64,000 bases of DNA. Source: Shinella zoogloeoides (GTDB lineage: Bacteria; Pseudomonadota; Alphaproteobacteria; Rhizobiales; Rhizobiaceae). Positions 38,667-50,427 of this stretch are shown in pieces; the first letter of the stretch is position 1; the number at the start of each line of letters is the position of its first letter. The translations under genes were made by a program, and so were the position numbers. Under the pieces are notes generated by a model. That model was not told the origin of the DNA and did not search any database. It saw only the letters and a list, made by a program, of their open reading frames with translations. The stretch is from the NCBI RefSeq assembly GCF_022682305.1, contig NZ_CP093528.1, positions 3,956,001-4,020,000 on the forward strand, in the 5' to 3' direction.

Positions 38667-39401
38667 TCAGGCGCTTTCGCGGAAGCGGTAGCCGACACCA
38701 TAGAGCGTTTCGATCATGTCGAAGTCGGTGTCGACCATCTTGAACTTCTTGCGAAGCCGCTTGATGTGGCTGTCGATGGTGCGGTCGTCGACATAGACCT
38801 GCTCGTCATAGGCCGCATCCATCAGCGAATCGCGGCTCTTGACCACGCCGGGGCGCTGGGCGAGCGAATGGAGGATGAGGAATTCCGTGACGGTCAGCGT
38901 CACCGGCTCGCCCTTCCAGGTGCAGGTGTGGCGCTCCTGGTCCATGACGAGCTGGCCGCGCTCCAGCGAGCGCGCGGCCACTTCCCCGGCCTTGGCCGCG
39001 CCCGCGGCGCCACTGGCCCCGGAAGCCGCCGCCTCGCGGCTGGAGGCGCGGCGCAGGATCGCCTTGACGCGCTCGACCAGCAGGCGCTGCGAGAAAGGCT
39101 TGGTGATGAAGTCGTCCGCGCCCATCTTGAGGCCGAACAGCTCGTCGATCTCCTCGTCCTTGGAGGTAAGGAAGATGACGGGGATGTCCGATTTCTGGCG
39201 CAGGCGCCGCAGCAGCTCCATGCCGTCCATGCGGGGCATCTTGATGTCGAAGATCGCAAGCTGCGGCGGGCGGGCGAGAAGGCCGTCGAGCGCGGAGGCG
39301 CCGTCCGTATAGGTCTCGACCTTGTAGCCTTCCGCCTCGAGCGCGATCGACACGGATGTGAGGATATTCCGGTCGTCGTCCACCAGTGCGATCGTCTGCA
39401 T
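38667..39401 (-). CDS. chvI: Response regulator ChvI
   Basis: A 244-residue OmpR/PhoB-type regulator. Receiver: acidic pocket VDDD (7-10), phospho-acceptor Asp52 in [19 protein letters not shown] and KPFSQ. C-terminal winged helix: [17 protein letters not shown] and [16 protein letters not shown]. An Ala/Gly-rich linker (about 124-142) joins them. Start ATG 39401 gives the normal N-terminus [10 protein letters not shown]. Divergent from pckA across 314 bp. Confidence 0.95.
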   Translation of the reverse strand: MQTIALVDDDRNILTSVSIALEAEGYKVETYTDGASALDGLLARPPQLAIFDIKMPRMDGMELLRRLRQKSDIPVIFLTSKDEEIDELFGLKMGADDFITKPFSQRLLVERVKAILRRASSREAAASGASGAAGAAKAGEVAARSLERGQLVMDQERHTCTWKGEPVTLTVTEFLILHSLAQRPGVVKSRDSLMDAAYDEQVYVDDRTIDSHIKRLRKKFKMVDTDFDMIETLYGVGYRFRESA

Positions 39402-39715
39402 CCTGCTCGTCTCCATGTTCATGAGCGCCTTTCCCGACTTCGGATTCGTGTTCCTGTCCTGGATGAATGAGCGCCTGTCTGAGGATAAAGGTGGAACAAA
39501 TTGTGGCAAAGATAAAGGGTGACGTTTCGGGGGTGATTTTCGATGCGCTTTTAAATCGATTATTCAAACGATTAAAAAAGTAATGTGATTATTTAAATCG
39601 ATTAATAGATTGATATTATTGCCTAATTTCCAATTCCCTCTTGTTTTTGTGACAGCCGCAGATTAGGTTCCCCGAAAATTCACCTGGCTCTTCGTCCACG
39701 GAGGAAATCTGGACC
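39402..39715. promoter_or_regulatory. chvI-pckA divergent control region with repeated operator candidate
   Basis: A 314-bp gene-free, strikingly AT-rich gap in a GC-rich genome. TTTAAATCGATTA occurs exactly twice (39550-39562 and 39592-39604), 42 bp apart, with a partial AAACGATTA between (39566-39574). The AATCGATT core is a palindrome with central CG, like LacI/GalR-family operators; the rhizobial pckA regulator PckR is of that family. No clear -35/-10 could be fixed. Confidence 0.5.
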
Positions 39716-41326
<1,611 letters not shown>

Positions 41327-41348
41327 GGTTTCGGTAATGATTCACGTG

Positions 41349-41375
41349 AAACCCGGTCTATCAGGCCGGGTTTTT
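41349..41375 (+). terminator. Intrinsic terminator of pckA
   Basis: AAACCCGG (41349-41356) pairs with CCGGGTTT (41366-41373), loop of about 9 nt, T run to 41375. Confidence 0.85.
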
Positions 41376-41439
41376 CGTCTCCGGAGCCGGCTTCCCGTTT
41401 GCCTTCCTCGCCGCTAAAACGGGCGGGAAAGGAAATGCC

Positions 41440-41874
41440 ATGGCCAGCGACCCGCTTTACATCAACGCTTCGATCACGATTGCCGGTTGGGAACTGACCG
41501 AGCAATTCGTGCTGGCCGGCGGGCCGGGCGGGCAGAACGTCAACAAGGTCTCGACGGCGGTCCAGCTCTTCTTCGACCTGCGCAACTCGCCCTCGCTCAA
41601 CGAGCGCATCAAGGCGAATGCCGAGAAGATCGCCGGCCGCAAGGTCTCCAAGGACGGCGTGCTGCTGATCGAGGCGAACCGTTTCCGCAGCCAGGAGCGC
41701 AACCGCGAGGATGCGCGCGAGCGGCTGAAGGAACTGATCCTCAAGGCTGCCGAGCCACCGCCGCCGCCGCGCCGCAAGACGAAGCCGACGAAAGGCTCGG
41801 TCGAACGCCGGCTCAAGGCCAAGGCGGGCCGGTCGGATGTGAAACGCATGCGCGCCAAGCCGGGTGGAGAATGA
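41440..41874 (+). CDS. arfB: Peptidyl-tRNA hydrolase ArfB-like (GGQ protein)
   Basis: A 144-residue release-factor-like protein with the GGQ loop LAGGPGGQNVNKVSTAV (residues 27-32 for GGPGGQ) and a basic, Pro/Lys/Arg-rich tail (from about 110) that in ArfB enters the empty mRNA channel of stalled ribosomes. It rescues non-stop complexes by hydrolysing peptidyl-tRNA. Start ATG 41440 after GGGAAAGG. Stands alone between the pckA terminator and the kbp-like gene. Confidence 0.9.
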   Translation: MASDPLYINASITIAGWELTEQFVLAGGPGGQNVNKVSTAVQLFFDLRNSPSLNERIKANAEKIAGRKVSKDGVLLIEANRFRSQERNREDARERLKELILKAAEPPPPPRRKTKPTKGSVERRLKAKAGRSDVKRMRAKPGGE

Positions 41875-41949
41875 TTGCCACAACTTGGCCGTTTATGGGT
41901 ATGATTGAAGTGAAACCGGCGTAAGTCCGGGAAAAGCAGGGAGGTGGGC

Positions 41950-42462
41950 ATGGGTCTCTTCAGTTTCATCAAGAACGCCGGCAAGAAGCTCGGCATCGGC
42001 GACGACGAAGCGCCGGAGGCCGAGGCGGTCAAGAAGGAGCTGGATTCCTTCGATCTCGGCACGAAGAATGTCGAGGTCTCCGTTGAAGGCGACAAATGCG
42101 TGCTGAAGGGCGTCGTGGCCGACCAGACGGCCTTTGAAAAGGCGGTCGTTGCCGTGGGCAACACGCTCGGCATCTCCAAGGTGGAAGCTGCCGACCTCAA
42201 GGTCATCGCGCCGGGCTCCGACCTCAAGATCACCCAGGCCGACATGGCCGATCTCCTCAAGGCCTCCGCGCCGGCCGGCGAACCCGTGCTTTACACCGTC
42301 AAGAAGGGCGACAATCTCTGGAAGATCGCCGAAACCCACTACGGTAAGGGCAAGGGCGCCAAGCACACGATCATCTTCGACGCCAACCGCCCGATGCTCT
42401 CCCATCCGGACAAGATCTATCCCGGCCAGGTGCTGCGTATCCCAGACGTCGCGGAGGCGTAA
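41950..42462 (+). CDS. BON-LysM protein, Kbp/YgaU-like
   Basis: A 170-residue protein with the N-terminal signature MGLFSFIKNAGKKLG, a BON domain (about 28-98) and a C-terminal LysM domain (about 112-166: LYTVKKGDNLWKIAETHYG and IYPGQVLRIP). E. coli Kbp has the same architecture and binds potassium in the cytoplasm. No signal peptide is visible, in line with that. ATG 41950 is preferred over the GTG 6 nt upstream because of GGGAGGTGGG spacing and family N-terminus. Overlaps alkB by one base (TAATG). Confidence 0.88.
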   Translation: MGLFSFIKNAGKKLGIGDDEAPEAEAVKKELDSFDLGTKNVEVSVEGDKCVLKGVVADQTAFEKAVVAVGNTLGISKVEAADLKVIAPGSDLKITQADMADLLKASAPAGEPVLYTVKKGDNLWKIAETHYGKGKGAKHTIIFDANRPMLSHPDKIYPGQVLRIPDVAEA

Positions 42463-43085
42463 TGGCCGCCTCCGAGCGCGGCCTCGCTCCGGGGCTGCGC
42501 TATTTCCCCGACCGTTTCGACCGTGCCGCGCAGGAGGCGCTCGTCGCTTCCATCCGGCAGGTCGTGGCCGATGCGCCGCTCTTCGTGCCTCGTATGCCGA
42601 AGACCGGAAAGCCCATGTCGGTCCGCATGACCAATTGCGGCTCGCTCGGCTGGGTTACGGACAAGGAAAACGGCTACCGCTACCAGCCCACCCACCCGGA
42701 GACCGGCCGTCCCTGGCCGGCGATCCCCGCGGTGCTGCTGGCGCTCTGGGACGAGGTCTCCGGCTTCGGCAAGCCGCCGGAAGCCTGCCTCGTCAATTTC
42801 TACGATCCCGATGCGAAGATGGGCCTGCATCAGGACCGCGACGAGAACGAGTTCGGCGCGCCTGTCGTTTCCGTCTCGCTGGGCGATCAATGCCTGTTTC
42901 GTGTCGGCGGGGTTTCACGGAACGATCCGACGCGGTCGTTCCGGCTGTCGAGCGGCGATGTCTTCGTCTTCGGAGGCGAAAGCCGATTGGTCTTCCACGG
43001 GGTCGACCGGATCTATCCAGGCACGTCGACGCTGCTGAAGAATGCCGGGCGCATCAACCTGACGCTTCGGCGTGTGAACCCCTAA
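42462..43085 (+). CDS. alkB: Alpha-ketoglutarate-dependent DNA dealkylase AlkB
   Basis: A 207-residue Fe(II)/2-oxoglutarate dioxygenase that reverses 1-methyladenine and 3-methylcytosine. Iron ligands His123 and Asp125 (LHQDRDE) and His179 (FHGVDR), and the 2-oxoglutarate motif RINLTLR (Arg197, Asn199, Thr201, Arg203) are all present. The start shares one base with the previous stop, so translation is coupled to the kbp-like gene. Ends 5 bp from the convergent coaA stop. Confidence 0.95.
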   Translation: MAASERGLAPGLRYFPDRFDRAAQEALVASIRQVVADAPLFVPRMPKTGKPMSVRMTNCGSLGWVTDKENGYRYQPTHPETGRPWPAIPAVLLALWDEVSGFGKPPEACLVNFYDPDAKMGLHQDRDENEFGAPVVSVSLGDQCLFRVGGVSRNDPTRSFRLSSGDVFVFGGESRLVFHGVDRIYPGTSTLLKNAGRINLTLRRVNP

Positions 43086-43090
43086 GCCGG

Positions 43091-44086
43091 CTACAGCTTG
43101 CGCAGCGCCACCGTCTCGATGAGGTGGTTCTTGCCCTTCTGCAGGATCAGGTCGGCGCGCGGGCGCGTCGGCAGGATGTTCTGGTGCAGGTTCTTCAGGT
43201 TGATATTGTGCCAGAGGCTTTCCGCGATGGCGAGCGCGGCCGTCTCGCTGATCGTCGCATAGCGGTGGAAGTAGGAATCCGGGTTTTTGAAGGCCGTTTC
43301 GCGCAGGCGCATGAAGCGTTCCACGTACCAGGCGTGGATCAGCTTCTCTTCAGCATCGATATAGATCGAGAAATCGAAGAAATCCGAGACCATCGGCACG
43401 ATCTTGCCGTCCGCCGGCAGATTGCGCGACTGGAGCACGTTGATGCCCTCGAAGATGAGGATATCGGGCCGGTCGATCGTACGCGATGCATTCGGCAGAA
43501 CGTCATAGGTCAGGTGCGAATACATCGGCGCCTTGACGTCCTTCTTGCCGGCCTTGATGGCCGAGAGGAAGCGCAGCAGCGCACCGGTATCGTAGCTCTC
43601 GGGAAAGCCCTTGCGGTCCATCATGTTTTCACGCTGGAGCACGGCGTTCGGGTAGAGGAAGCCGTCGGTCGTCACGAGATCGACCTTGGGGCTGGAGGGC
43701 CAGCGCGACAGGAGCTCCATCAGGATGCGCGCGGTGGTCGACTTGCCGACCGCAACGGAGCCGGCAATGCCGATGACGAAGGGCGTCTTGGCCTCGTCCG
43801 AGAGGGTGAGGAACTGCTTCCTCTGCTCGAAGAGCATCTGCGAAGATTCGACATGGGCCGAAAGCAGGCGCGAGAGCGAGAGATAGATGCGCCGGACTTC
43901 GTCGAGGTCGATCGGGTCGTTGAGCGAGCGCAGGCGCTGGACCTCGTCCCCCGTCAGCGTCAGCGGCGTGTCGGCCCGGAAATGTGCCCATTCGTCTGCC
44001 GTGAAGAAGCGGTAGGGCGAATAATCGCGGTTTCCGAAATCGTCCGGAATATCCGGCTGGTCCTTGTCGCGCGCTGCCTGGATCAT
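43091..44086 (-). CDS. coaA: Type I pantothenate kinase
   Basis: A 331-residue kinase for the first step of CoA synthesis. Seen: P-loop [28 protein letters not shown], the RKGFPESYD motif, and [17 protein letters not shown]. The ATG at 44086 shares one base with the hisE stop (TGATG), tying it to the his operon. A TTG one codon earlier is possible but not needed. Confidence 0.96.
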   Translation of the reverse strand: MIQAARDKDQPDIPDDFGNRDYSPYRFFTADEWAHFRADTPLTLTGDEVQRLRSLNDPIDLDEVRRIYLSLSRLLSAHVESSQMLFEQRKQFLTLSDEAKTPFVIGIAGSVAVGKSTTARILMELLSRWPSSPKVDLVTTDGFLYPNAVLQRENMMDRKGFPESYDTGALLRFLSAIKAGKKDVKAPMYSHLTYDVLPNASRTIDRPDILIFEGINVLQSRNLPADGKIVPMVSDFFDFSIYIDAEEKLIHAWYVERFMRLRETAFKNPDSYFHRYATISETAALAIAESLWHNINLKNLHQNILPTRPRADLILQKGKNHLIETVALRKL

Positions 44087-44406
44087 CAACTCTTCCGGCT
44101 GGCCTTTTCCGCAAGACCGGACTGGCCTGTGCGCCGTTCCAGCTCCCCCATGACATCTTGTAACGGGACGCCGCCGATTTTCAATACGACCATGAGATGA
44201 TAGAGCAAATCGGCCGTTTCGCTCGTCAAATCGGCCTTTTTGCCCTCGATGGCCGCGATAACGGTCTCGACGGCCTCTTCTCCGAGCTTTTTCGCAGCCT
44301 TCTGCTGCCCGGCCGCAACCAGCTTGGCCGTCCAGCTTTCCGAGGGATCGACCGCTGCGCGGGCCGCGACGATGGCTTCGAGATCGGCGAGGGTGAAGGT
44401 GCTCAT
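44086..44406 (-). CDS. hisE: Phosphoribosyl-ATP pyrophosphatase
   Basis: A 106-residue MazG-like all-helical enzyme for step two of histidine synthesis. Seen: [26 protein letters not shown] and [13 protein letters not shown], the metal-binding pattern. Monofunctional, not fused with HisI. ATG 44406 lies 10 nt after hisF. The much longer upstream frame is within hisF and was not used. Confidence 0.95.
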   Translation of the reverse strand: MSTFTLADLEAIVAARAAVDPSESWTAKLVAAGQQKAAKKLGEEAVETVIAAIEGKKADLTSETADLLYHLMVVLKIGGVPLQDVMGELERRTGQSGLAEKASRKS

Positions 44407-44416
44407 GGGATGCTCC

Positions 44417-45193
44417 TCAGTCGAGCCGCATGGCGATGCCATGCTCGGCCATGTAGCGCTTGGCCTCGCCCACCGTATAGGTGCCGAAGTGGAAGATTGA
44501 GGCGGCCAGGACCGCCGTCGCATGGCCGTCGCGCACGCCCTCGACGAGGTGGTCGAGATTGCCGACGCCGCCGGACGCGATGACCGGAACGGAAACGCGG
44601 TCGGCAATCGTGCGGGTCAGCGCGATGTCGTAGCCGCCCTTCTGCCCGTCGCGGTCCATGGAGGTCAGAAGCAGTTCGCCCGCGCCGCGCTCCACCATCT
44701 TTTCCGCGAAGGCGACGGCGTCGATGCCGGTCGCGTTGCGACCACCGTGGGTGAAGATCTCCCAGCGATCTTCCTCGCCTTCGGCCGATACTTTCTTGGA
44801 ATCGATGGAGACGACGATGCACTGGTTGCCGAACTTGTCGGCGGCCTCGGCGACGAAATCGGGATTGGAGACGGCGGCCGAGTTGATCGACACCTTGTCG
44901 GCCCCGGCGAGCAGCAGCTTGCGGATATCGGCGACCGCGCGCACGCCGCCGCCGACGGTCAGCGGCATGAAGCAATGGTCGGCCGTGCGCGCCACGACGT
45001 CGAAGATCGTGTCGCGGTTGTCGGAGGAGGCGGTGATGTCGAGGAAGCAGAGTTCGTCGGCACCGGCCGCATCATAGGCCTTGGCCGATTCCACGGGATC
45101 GCCGGCATCGACGAGGTTGACGAAGCTGACGCCCTTGACGACACGGCCGTCCTTGACGTCGAGGCAGGGGATGACGCGTGCCTTGAGGGTCAT
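44417..45193 (-). CDS. hisF: Imidazole glycerol phosphate synthase cyclase subunit
   Basis: A 258-residue TIM barrel that uses ammonia from HisH to close the imidazole ring and release AICAR. Seen: [16 protein letters not shown] with the catalytic Asp, the internal half-barrel symmetry, SIDSKK, and [13 protein letters not shown]. Its ATG overlaps the hisA stop by 4 bp (ATGA). Confidence 0.97.
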   Translation of the reverse strand: MTLKARVIPCLDVKDGRVVKGVSFVNLVDAGDPVESAKAYDAAGADELCFLDITASSDNRDTIFDVVARTADHCFMPLTVGGGVRAVADIRKLLLAGADKVSINSAAVSNPDFVAEAADKFGNQCIVVSIDSKKVSAEGEEDRWEIFTHGGRNATGIDAVAFAEKMVERGAGELLLTSMDRDGQKGGYDIALTRTIADRVSVPVIASGGVGNLDHLVEGVRDGHATAVLAASIFHFGTYTVGEAKRYMAEHGIAMRLD

Positions 45194-45933
45194 GCTGCAC
45201 GTCCTTTCGCGCCGCGGATCACGGCCAGCGCCTCGGCCGGATCGATACGCCCGTCATAGAGCGCCCGGCCGGAGATCGCGCCTTCGAGCTTGCGGGCGTC
45301 GGAAGCGACGAGGCGGCGGATATCGTCCATGGAGGCAAGGCCGCCGGAGGCGATGACGGGAATGGAGACGGCGTCGGCCAGTTCCAGCGTCGAAGCCCAG
45401 TTGATGCCCGCCAGGATGCCGTCGCGGTCGATGTCGGTATAGATGATCGCGGCAACGCCCGCGCCTTCGAACTTCTTCGCAAGCTCGATCACGCCGAGTT
45501 CGGAGGCTTCCGCCCAGCCCTCGACGGCGACCTTGCCGCCCTTGGCATCGATGCCGACGGCGACCTTGCCGGGGAATTTCTTGCAGGCCTCGATGACGAG
45601 CGCGGGATCGCGCACGGCGACAGTGCCGAGGATGACGCGCGAGAGGCCACGCGACAGCCAGCTTTCGATATGGTCGAGTGTGCGGATGCCGCCGCCGAGC
45701 TGCACCGGGTTCTTCGTCGCCTTCAGGATGGCGTCGACAGCCGCGCCGTTGACGCTTTCCCCGGCGAAGGCGCCATTGAGGTCGACGACATGCAGCCATT
45801 CAAAACCCTGGTCCTCGAAGGCTTTCGCCTGGGCGGCCGGGTCGGGATTGTAGACGGTGGCCTGGTCCATGTCGCCGAGCTTGAGGCGAACGCACTGGCC
45901 GTCTTTCAGGTCGATGGCGGGAAAGAGGATCAT
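45190..45933 (-). CDS. hisA: ProFAR isomerase
   Basis: A 247-residue TIM barrel (phosphoribosylformimino-5-aminoimidazole carboxamide ribotide isomerase). Catalytic Asp8 is in [36 protein letters not shown] and [13 protein letters not shown] are the phosphate loops. Starts one base after the hisH stop region and overlaps hisF. Confidence 0.97.
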   Translation of the reverse strand: MILFPAIDLKDGQCVRLKLGDMDQATVYNPDPAAQAKAFEDQGFEWLHVVDLNGAFAGESVNGAAVDAILKATKNPVQLGGGIRTLDHIESWLSRGLSRVILGTVAVRDPALVIEACKKFPGKVAVGIDAKGGKVAVEGWAEASELGVIELAKKFEGAGVAAIIYTDIDRDGILAGINWASTLELADAVSIPVIASGGLASMDDIRRLVASDARKLEGAISGRALYDGRIDPAEALAVIRGAKGRAA

Positions 45934-45934
45934 A

Positions 45935-46576
45935 TCAGGGTTTCCAGCGCAGGAAATTGGTGATGAGGGCGAGGCCGAGCGTCTGGCTCTTTTCCGGGTG
46001 GAACTGCGCGCCGGCCTTGTTGCCGTTGGCGACGAAGGCGGTCATCGGCCCGCCGTAGTCGACGGTCGCGACCACGTCCTCCGGGTTGTCGGCGGCAAGG
46101 TGGTAGGAATGCACGAAATAGGCGTGCAGCGTTTCCGGGATGCCGTCGAAGAGCGGGTGAGGGCGCTTGCGGTCGAGTGTGTTCCAGCCGATCTGCGGGA
46201 TTTTCAGAGCGGGATCGTCCGGCGTCATCTTCACGACGTCGCCCTTGATCCAGCCAAGACCCTCGGTCACGGTCTTTTCCAGGCCGCGCGAGGACATGAG
46301 CTGCATGCCGACGCAGATACCGAGGAAGGGGCGGGCCTTCGTCTCGACGGCATCGCGCAGCGCGTCCACCATGCCGGGCACGGCATCGAGGCCGCGGCGG
46401 CAATCGGCATAGGCGCCGACGCCGGGCAGGACGATGCGGTCGGCGGAGGCGACGCGATCGGCCTTGTCCGTCAGGTCGATTTCGGCGGCAATGCCGGCTT
46501 CGCGCGCCGCGCGCTCGAAAGCCTTGGTGGCCGAGCGCAGGTTGCCCGAGCCGTAGTCTATGATCGCAACGCGCAT
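45935..46576 (-). CDS. hisH: Imidazole glycerol phosphate synthase glutaminase subunit
   Basis: A 213-residue class I amidotransferase giving ammonia to HisF. The triad is visible: Cys88 in GICVGMQLM, and His/Glu in [10 protein letters not shown]. The N-terminus [15 protein letters not shown] fixes ATG 46576; an upstream extension inside the DUF2628 gene was rejected. One base separates it from the DUF2628 stop. Confidence 0.96.
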   Translation of the reverse strand: MRVAIIDYGSGNLRSATKAFERAAREAGIAAEIDLTDKADRVASADRIVLPGVGAYADCRRGLDAVPGMVDALRDAVETKARPFLGICVGMQLMSSRGLEKTVTEGLGWIKGDVVKMTPDDPALKIPQIGWNTLDRKRPHPLFDGIPETLHAYFVHSYHLAADNPEDVVATVDYGGPMTAFVANGNKAGAQFHPEKSQTLGLALITNFLRWKP

Positions 46577-46577
46577 G

Positions 46578-47048
46578 TCAGCGTCCTTCTTTGAAACCGA
46601 CGAGGCCGAGCATGGGAGCGTGCCGGCGACGGGAGGTTTCGGAGGCCGGAAGGGAAACGCTCTCCCGCGTTTCCGCCTCGCCGGCCGGGGTTTCCGTGTA
46701 ATAGATGTCTTCCGCCGTTTTCCGGTCGTCGGCGACAATCACCGCATCGACCGTCCAGCCGCGCCGTTCGAGGCCCGCGACGACCATGGAAGGGCCCTCG
46801 AGGGCAACGAGAAGGCTGGTCGCAAGGCTAAGGCCGAGGCCGGCAAGACCGAAGACCGGATGGTCCGAGACGGCCGAGCCGAGCGCTTGCACCGCGAAGG
46901 CGAGGGCGGCGGCGAGCCACGCCCGATGCCAGAGCAGCCAGATCACCGGCAGGAAAAGCGCGAGCCAGGAGAAGCGGTCGCGGACGATGCGGGCCTTTTC
47001 ATCGCCGCTTCGGGCGCCCGGCGGTATCAGAACGAGGAACGTGGCCAT
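46578..47048 (-). CDS. DUF2628 membrane protein inside the his operon
   Basis: A 156-residue protein with [19 protein letters not shown] at the N-terminus, two or three hydrophobic segments (about 27-60 and 65-85), and a hydrophilic tail. This layout matches the DUF2628 family, whose function is unknown. It sits 23 nt after hisB and 1 nt before hisH in a tightly packed operon, so it is co-expressed with histidine synthesis. Whether that link is functional or simply inherited position is unclear. Confidence 0.75.
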   Translation of the reverse strand: MATFLVLIPPGARSGDEKARIVRDRFSWLALFLPVIWLLWHRAWLAAALAFAVQALGSAVSDHPVFGLAGLGLSLATSLLVALEGPSMVVAGLERRGWTVDAVIVADDRKTAEDIYYTETPAGEAETRESVSLPASETSRRRHAPMLGLVGFKEGR

Positions 47049-47071
47049 CTACAGGCCTCCAGCTTTGCCCT

Positions 47072-47665
47072 TCAGGCCAGCGAACCCTTCGTCGAGGGAA
47101 CGCGGCCCGCCTGGCGGGGATCGATCTCGGTCGCGGTGCGCAGCACGCGTGCGACGGCCTTGAAGCACGTCTCCGAGATATGATGGTTGTTCGCGCCGTA
47201 GATGTTCTGGATATGCAGCGTGATGCCGGCGTGCTGGGCGAGCGCCTGGAAGAATTCGCGCACCAGTTCGGTATCGAAGGTGCCGATCTTCGGGGCGGAG
47301 AAATCCACGTTCCAGACGAGGAACGGTCGGCCCGAGACGTCCACAGCGGCGCGCGTCATCGTCTCGTCCATGGCAAGGTCGAGCGAGGCGTAGCGTGTGA
47401 TGCCGCGCCGGTCGCCGAGCGCCTTGGCGATGGCCTGTCCGATGGCGATGCCCGTATCCTCGACCGTGTGGTGGTCGTCGATGTGAAGGTCGCCGTCGGC
47501 CTTGATCTCCATGTCGATGAGCGAATGTCGCGCGAGCTGCTCGAGCATGTGGTCGAAGAAACCGACGCCCGTCGAAATCTTCGACGTGCCGGTGCCGTCG
47601 ATATCGACGGTGACCGAAATGCTGGTCTCGTTCGTCTTGCGCGAAACGCTGGCGGTGCGGCTCAT
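47072..47665 (-). CDS. hisB: Imidazoleglycerol-phosphate dehydratase
   Basis: A 197-residue dehydratase for step six of histidine synthesis, with the twin metal-binding repeats [13 protein letters not shown] / [10 protein letters not shown] and HAGITLHI / [15 protein letters not shown]. No HisB-type phosphatase domain is fused. The start ATG 47665 follows GGAGAAACC; the longer frame upstream is unsupported. First gene of hisB-DUF2628-hisH-hisA-hisF-hisE-coaA; 91 bp separate it from the upstream gene. Confidence 0.95.
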   Translation of the reverse strand: MSRTASVSRKTNETSISVTVDIDGTGTSKISTGVGFFDHMLEQLARHSLIDMEIKADGDLHIDDHHTVEDTGIAIGQAIAKALGDRRGITRYASLDLAMDETMTRAAVDVSGRPFLVWNVDFSAPKIGTFDTELVREFFQALAQHAGITLHIQNIYGANNHHISETCFKAVARVLRTATEIDPRQAGRVPSTKGSLA

Positions 47666-47756
47666 GGGTTTCTCCGGTATTTTATCGCCGCTCCTTAACA
47701 GGGCTGTCATGAAAAGACCAGTCTTTCGCGGGCGTTCGGCGATGCGCACCAGCGCC

Positions 47757-49763
47757 CTACGCGGCCTCCGCGATGCGCGGACGGCCGCTGGCGATGGCGG
47801 TGAAGCGGGCCTCCATCAGCTTGCGCCGGCCTTCCACCTCGGGGGCGTCGATATCCTCGGTGAGCGTCACCACGGGCTCGTCCGCGCCGTTCGCGCGGGC
47901 CGCATGGAGTGCCGCCGTCATGGCGCGTTCCTTCGCCAGAGCAAAAGCCTCGTTCTCGTCGATGAAGCGCGCGCTTTCGCCGGCGCCGCCGACGATGAAG
48001 ATGCCTTCTTCCGGCATGGTCACGAAGACGGTGACGGCGGTGCGCACCTGGCCGACCACCGCGCCCACCGCATTGGCGACGCCGGCATCGGCGGGAATGG
48101 CGGATTCGGCGCCGAGCATTTCGGCGATAGCCGGGTAATAGACCGGAGCCGACGCGCCGAGTCCGACCAGCGGACGGTCGAGCGCGATGCGGAACTGCAC
48201 GATGCCGGGAACCCGGTGCAGCGCGCGGTGCACGGAGGCGGACACGGTCGGATCGATCGATCCCGCGCCGTCATCGGCAAGACAGGCGGAGAGGATGACG
48301 TCCGACGACTGACGGGTAAGCCGGTCGACGATGAGGTGCGCCAGATCCTCCGGGCTTTCGGCGATCGGCCGTCCGGTGCCGTCCTTGGTGCGGGCGGCAA
48401 GCTCCAGGCCGAGACGGGCGGCGGCGGGGTCCCATTGGCCCTGTCCGCCGAGTACATGCATGGCGTCCGACGGGGTGATGCCGCAGATATGGACGAGGCC
48501 GCGCGCGACGAGCCGGTCGAGCGTTGCCTTCTGCAGCGTCGTCGCCAGCAGCCCGTCGAGCGGCAGCGGCGTGTCGCCGATCTTTTCGTAGAGCGCCTGT
48601 TCCTGCGGCAGGAGGCCGCTGGCGAGCCGCTCGGGCACGCCGGTGCGTACCGCGAAGCGCCCGTCGTGCCGGCCGGCATGGGGCGCGCGGACCTGGCGCT
48701 CCAGCACGGAAACGACGGCTTCAGGATGCAGTGCCGAGGCGAGGCTGAGCGGCATGAAGCGGCGTGGGCCGAGATCGATCTTCGCCCGGAGGCCGCGGTC
48801 GTCGACGCGCACTTCCGAATCGCCGCCGAGGCCGAAAGTCCGCATGGCGACTGCCTCGACCATGGTGCGGAAGCCGCCGACCACCGCGCCGTCGGCATCG
48901 AGCCTCGGTCGTCCGCCGTCGAGCACCGCGACGTCGGTCGTCGTGCCGCCGATATCGGAGATGACGGCATTGTCGAGTCCGGTCAGGTGTCGCGCGCCGA
49001 CGAGGCTCGCGGCCGGGCCGGACAGAATGGTCTCGATGGGGCGAAGCCGCGCCTCGGCGGCCGAGATCAGCGCGCCGTCGCCACGCACCACCATCATCGG
49101 CACGTCGATGCCACGGCGTTTCAGGTAGTCCTCGCAGGAGCCGATTAGCCGGTCGATCATCGAGACGAGGCGGGCGTTGAGCAGCGTCGTCAGCGCCCGG
49201 CGCGGACCGCCGAGCTTGGAGGAAAGCTCGTGGCTGCAGGTGACCGGCAGGTGCGAGGCGCCGCGAATGCGCGCGCGCACCCGCTCCTCGTGCGCCGGGT
49301 TGCGCACGGCGAAATAGCCGGCGACGGCGAAGGAGGAGACGGTTTGCGCAAGCAGCGGCAGGGCTTCGTCCAGCGCCGTCATGTCGAGCGCCGTCTCGGT
49401 GCCGTGAACGTTGTGGCCGCCGGGCAGGAAGAGCACGGGGTCGTTGCCGAGCGCGTCGGCAAGGCCGTCGCGCTTGAGGTCTTCCGGGGTAAAGCCGATC
49501 ATGACGAGGCCGGCGCGGCCGCCCTGTCCCTCCACCAGCGCATTGGTGGCGAGCGTGGTGGAGAGCGAGACGAGGCCGATGGCGGAGACCGGGGCCTTCG
49601 CCTCGGCCAGCACCGCCTCGACCGCGCCGGAAATGCCGACCGACAGGTCATGGCGGGTGGTCAGCGCCTTGGCGCGGGCGACGACGCCCGCCGTTTCGCT
49701 ATAGAGCACGGCGTCCGTATAGGTGCCGCCGGTATCGATGCCGAGTAACAAATGGTCTGCCAC
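47757..49763 (-). CDS. Hydantoinase/oxoprolinase HyuA-family protein
   Basis: A 668-residue ATP-using amidohydrolase subunit of the HyuA/5-oxoprolinase A/acetone carboxylase beta superfamily. Seen: phosphate-1 motif [48 protein letters not shown] and [18 protein letters not shown]. The start GTG 49763 has GGAAGAA upstream; a TTG at 49799 is the alternative. HyuA proteins usually work with a HyuB partner, and none is next to it here, so the substrate and partner are unknown. Just upstream of the his operon on the same strand. Confidence 0.85.
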   Translation of the reverse strand: MADHLLLGIDTGGTYTDAVLYSETAGVVARAKALTTRHDLSVGISGAVEAVLAEAKAPVSAIGLVSLSTTLATNALVEGQGGRAGLVMIGFTPEDLKRDGLADALGNDPVLFLPGGHNVHGTETALDMTALDEALPLLAQTVSSFAVAGYFAVRNPAHEERVRARIRGASHLPVTCSHELSSKLGGPRRALTTLLNARLVSMIDRLIGSCEDYLKRRGIDVPMMVVRGDGALISAAEARLRPIETILSGPAASLVGARHLTGLDNAVISDIGGTTTDVAVLDGGRPRLDADGAVVGGFRTMVEAVAMRTFGLGGDSEVRVDDRGLRAKIDLGPRRFMPLSLASALHPEAVVSVLERQVRAPHAGRHDGRFAVRTGVPERLASGLLPQEQALYEKIGDTPLPLDGLLATTLQKATLDRLVARGLVHICGITPSDAMHVLGGQGQWDPAAARLGLELAARTKDGTGRPIAESPEDLAHLIVDRLTRQSSDVILSACLADDGAGSIDPTVSASVHRALHRVPGIVQFRIALDRPLVGLGASAPVYYPAIAEMLGAESAIPADAGVANAVGAVVGQVRTAVTVFVTMPEEGIFIVGGAGESARFIDENEAFALAKERAMTAALHAARANGADEPVVTLTEDIDAPEVEGRRKLMEARFTAIASGRPRIAEAA

Positions 49764-49887
49764 GAGAATTCTTCCATGCGTCCCGCCGTCTCTTTGCAAA
49801 GCGGGCCTGCAATGGTGTTATTGCATGTCCGGGCCGATTGCCACCATTCCAGCGGCGACATCGGGTGAAAGAACGAGGAGCCAGCCA

Positions 49888-50427
49888 TTGACCGACCGCG
49901 CCATCCGAAAGCCGCTTCTGGCAGCCCTTCTCCTTCTTGCCGGCAACCTGCCGGCGGGCGCGCAGGAGGACGACGAGGAGCAGTACCGGGCGCAAATCCC
50001 CGACGTCTCGATCTACAAGGCGATGCTGGATGCCAACAAGCAGACGGGCTGGGTGCAGTTCCGTGAATTCGCCGGCCGGCAGCTCATCTATTTCACGGCG
50101 TTGCAGACCATGCATTGCCGGCTGAAGGAGGTGCGCTATTCGATCAATTCCGATGCGCTCGACAAGACCTTCCCGATGGCGGAATGCGATCCGCAACTGC
50201 CCTTCAACCTGCCCTCGGACGACACGAGCAACTGGCTCTATATCGAATTGAAGCCGGGCGAGGCCGAGACCATCGCCGTACAGGCCGTCTGGGACGACGG
50301 CAGCGGCAGCGAGATCGTCGTCTACCAGCCGTGCAAGAACCCGGAAGCGACCTGCGCCGCGATCAAGACGATCAAGAAGGCGAAGAAGCGGACCGACGAG
50401 CCGTCACCCTCAACGCCAGCCCGTTAG
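49888..50427 (+). CDS. Unknown exported protein
   Basis: A 179-residue protein I do not recognise. A hydrophobic leader (KPLLAALLLLAGNLPAGA, cleavage likely after AGA or AQE) suggests export to the periplasm. The mature part has an acidic start, paired cysteines (THCR-like LQTMHCRLKE, MAECDPQ, QPCKNPEATC) that could form disulfides, and a Lys-rich tail. The likely start is TTG 49888, 7 nt after GAGGAG; no ATG fits. Its last 56 bp overlap the convergent P450 gene. Confidence 0.6.
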   Translation: MTDRAIRKPLLAALLLLAGNLPAGAQEDDEEQYRAQIPDVSIYKAMLDANKQTGWVQFREFAGRQLIYFTALQTMHCRLKEVRYSINSDALDKTFPMAECDPQLPFNLPSDDTSNWLYIELKPGEAETIAVQAVWDDGSGSEIVVYQPCKNPEATCAAIKTIKKAKKRTDEPSPSTPAR

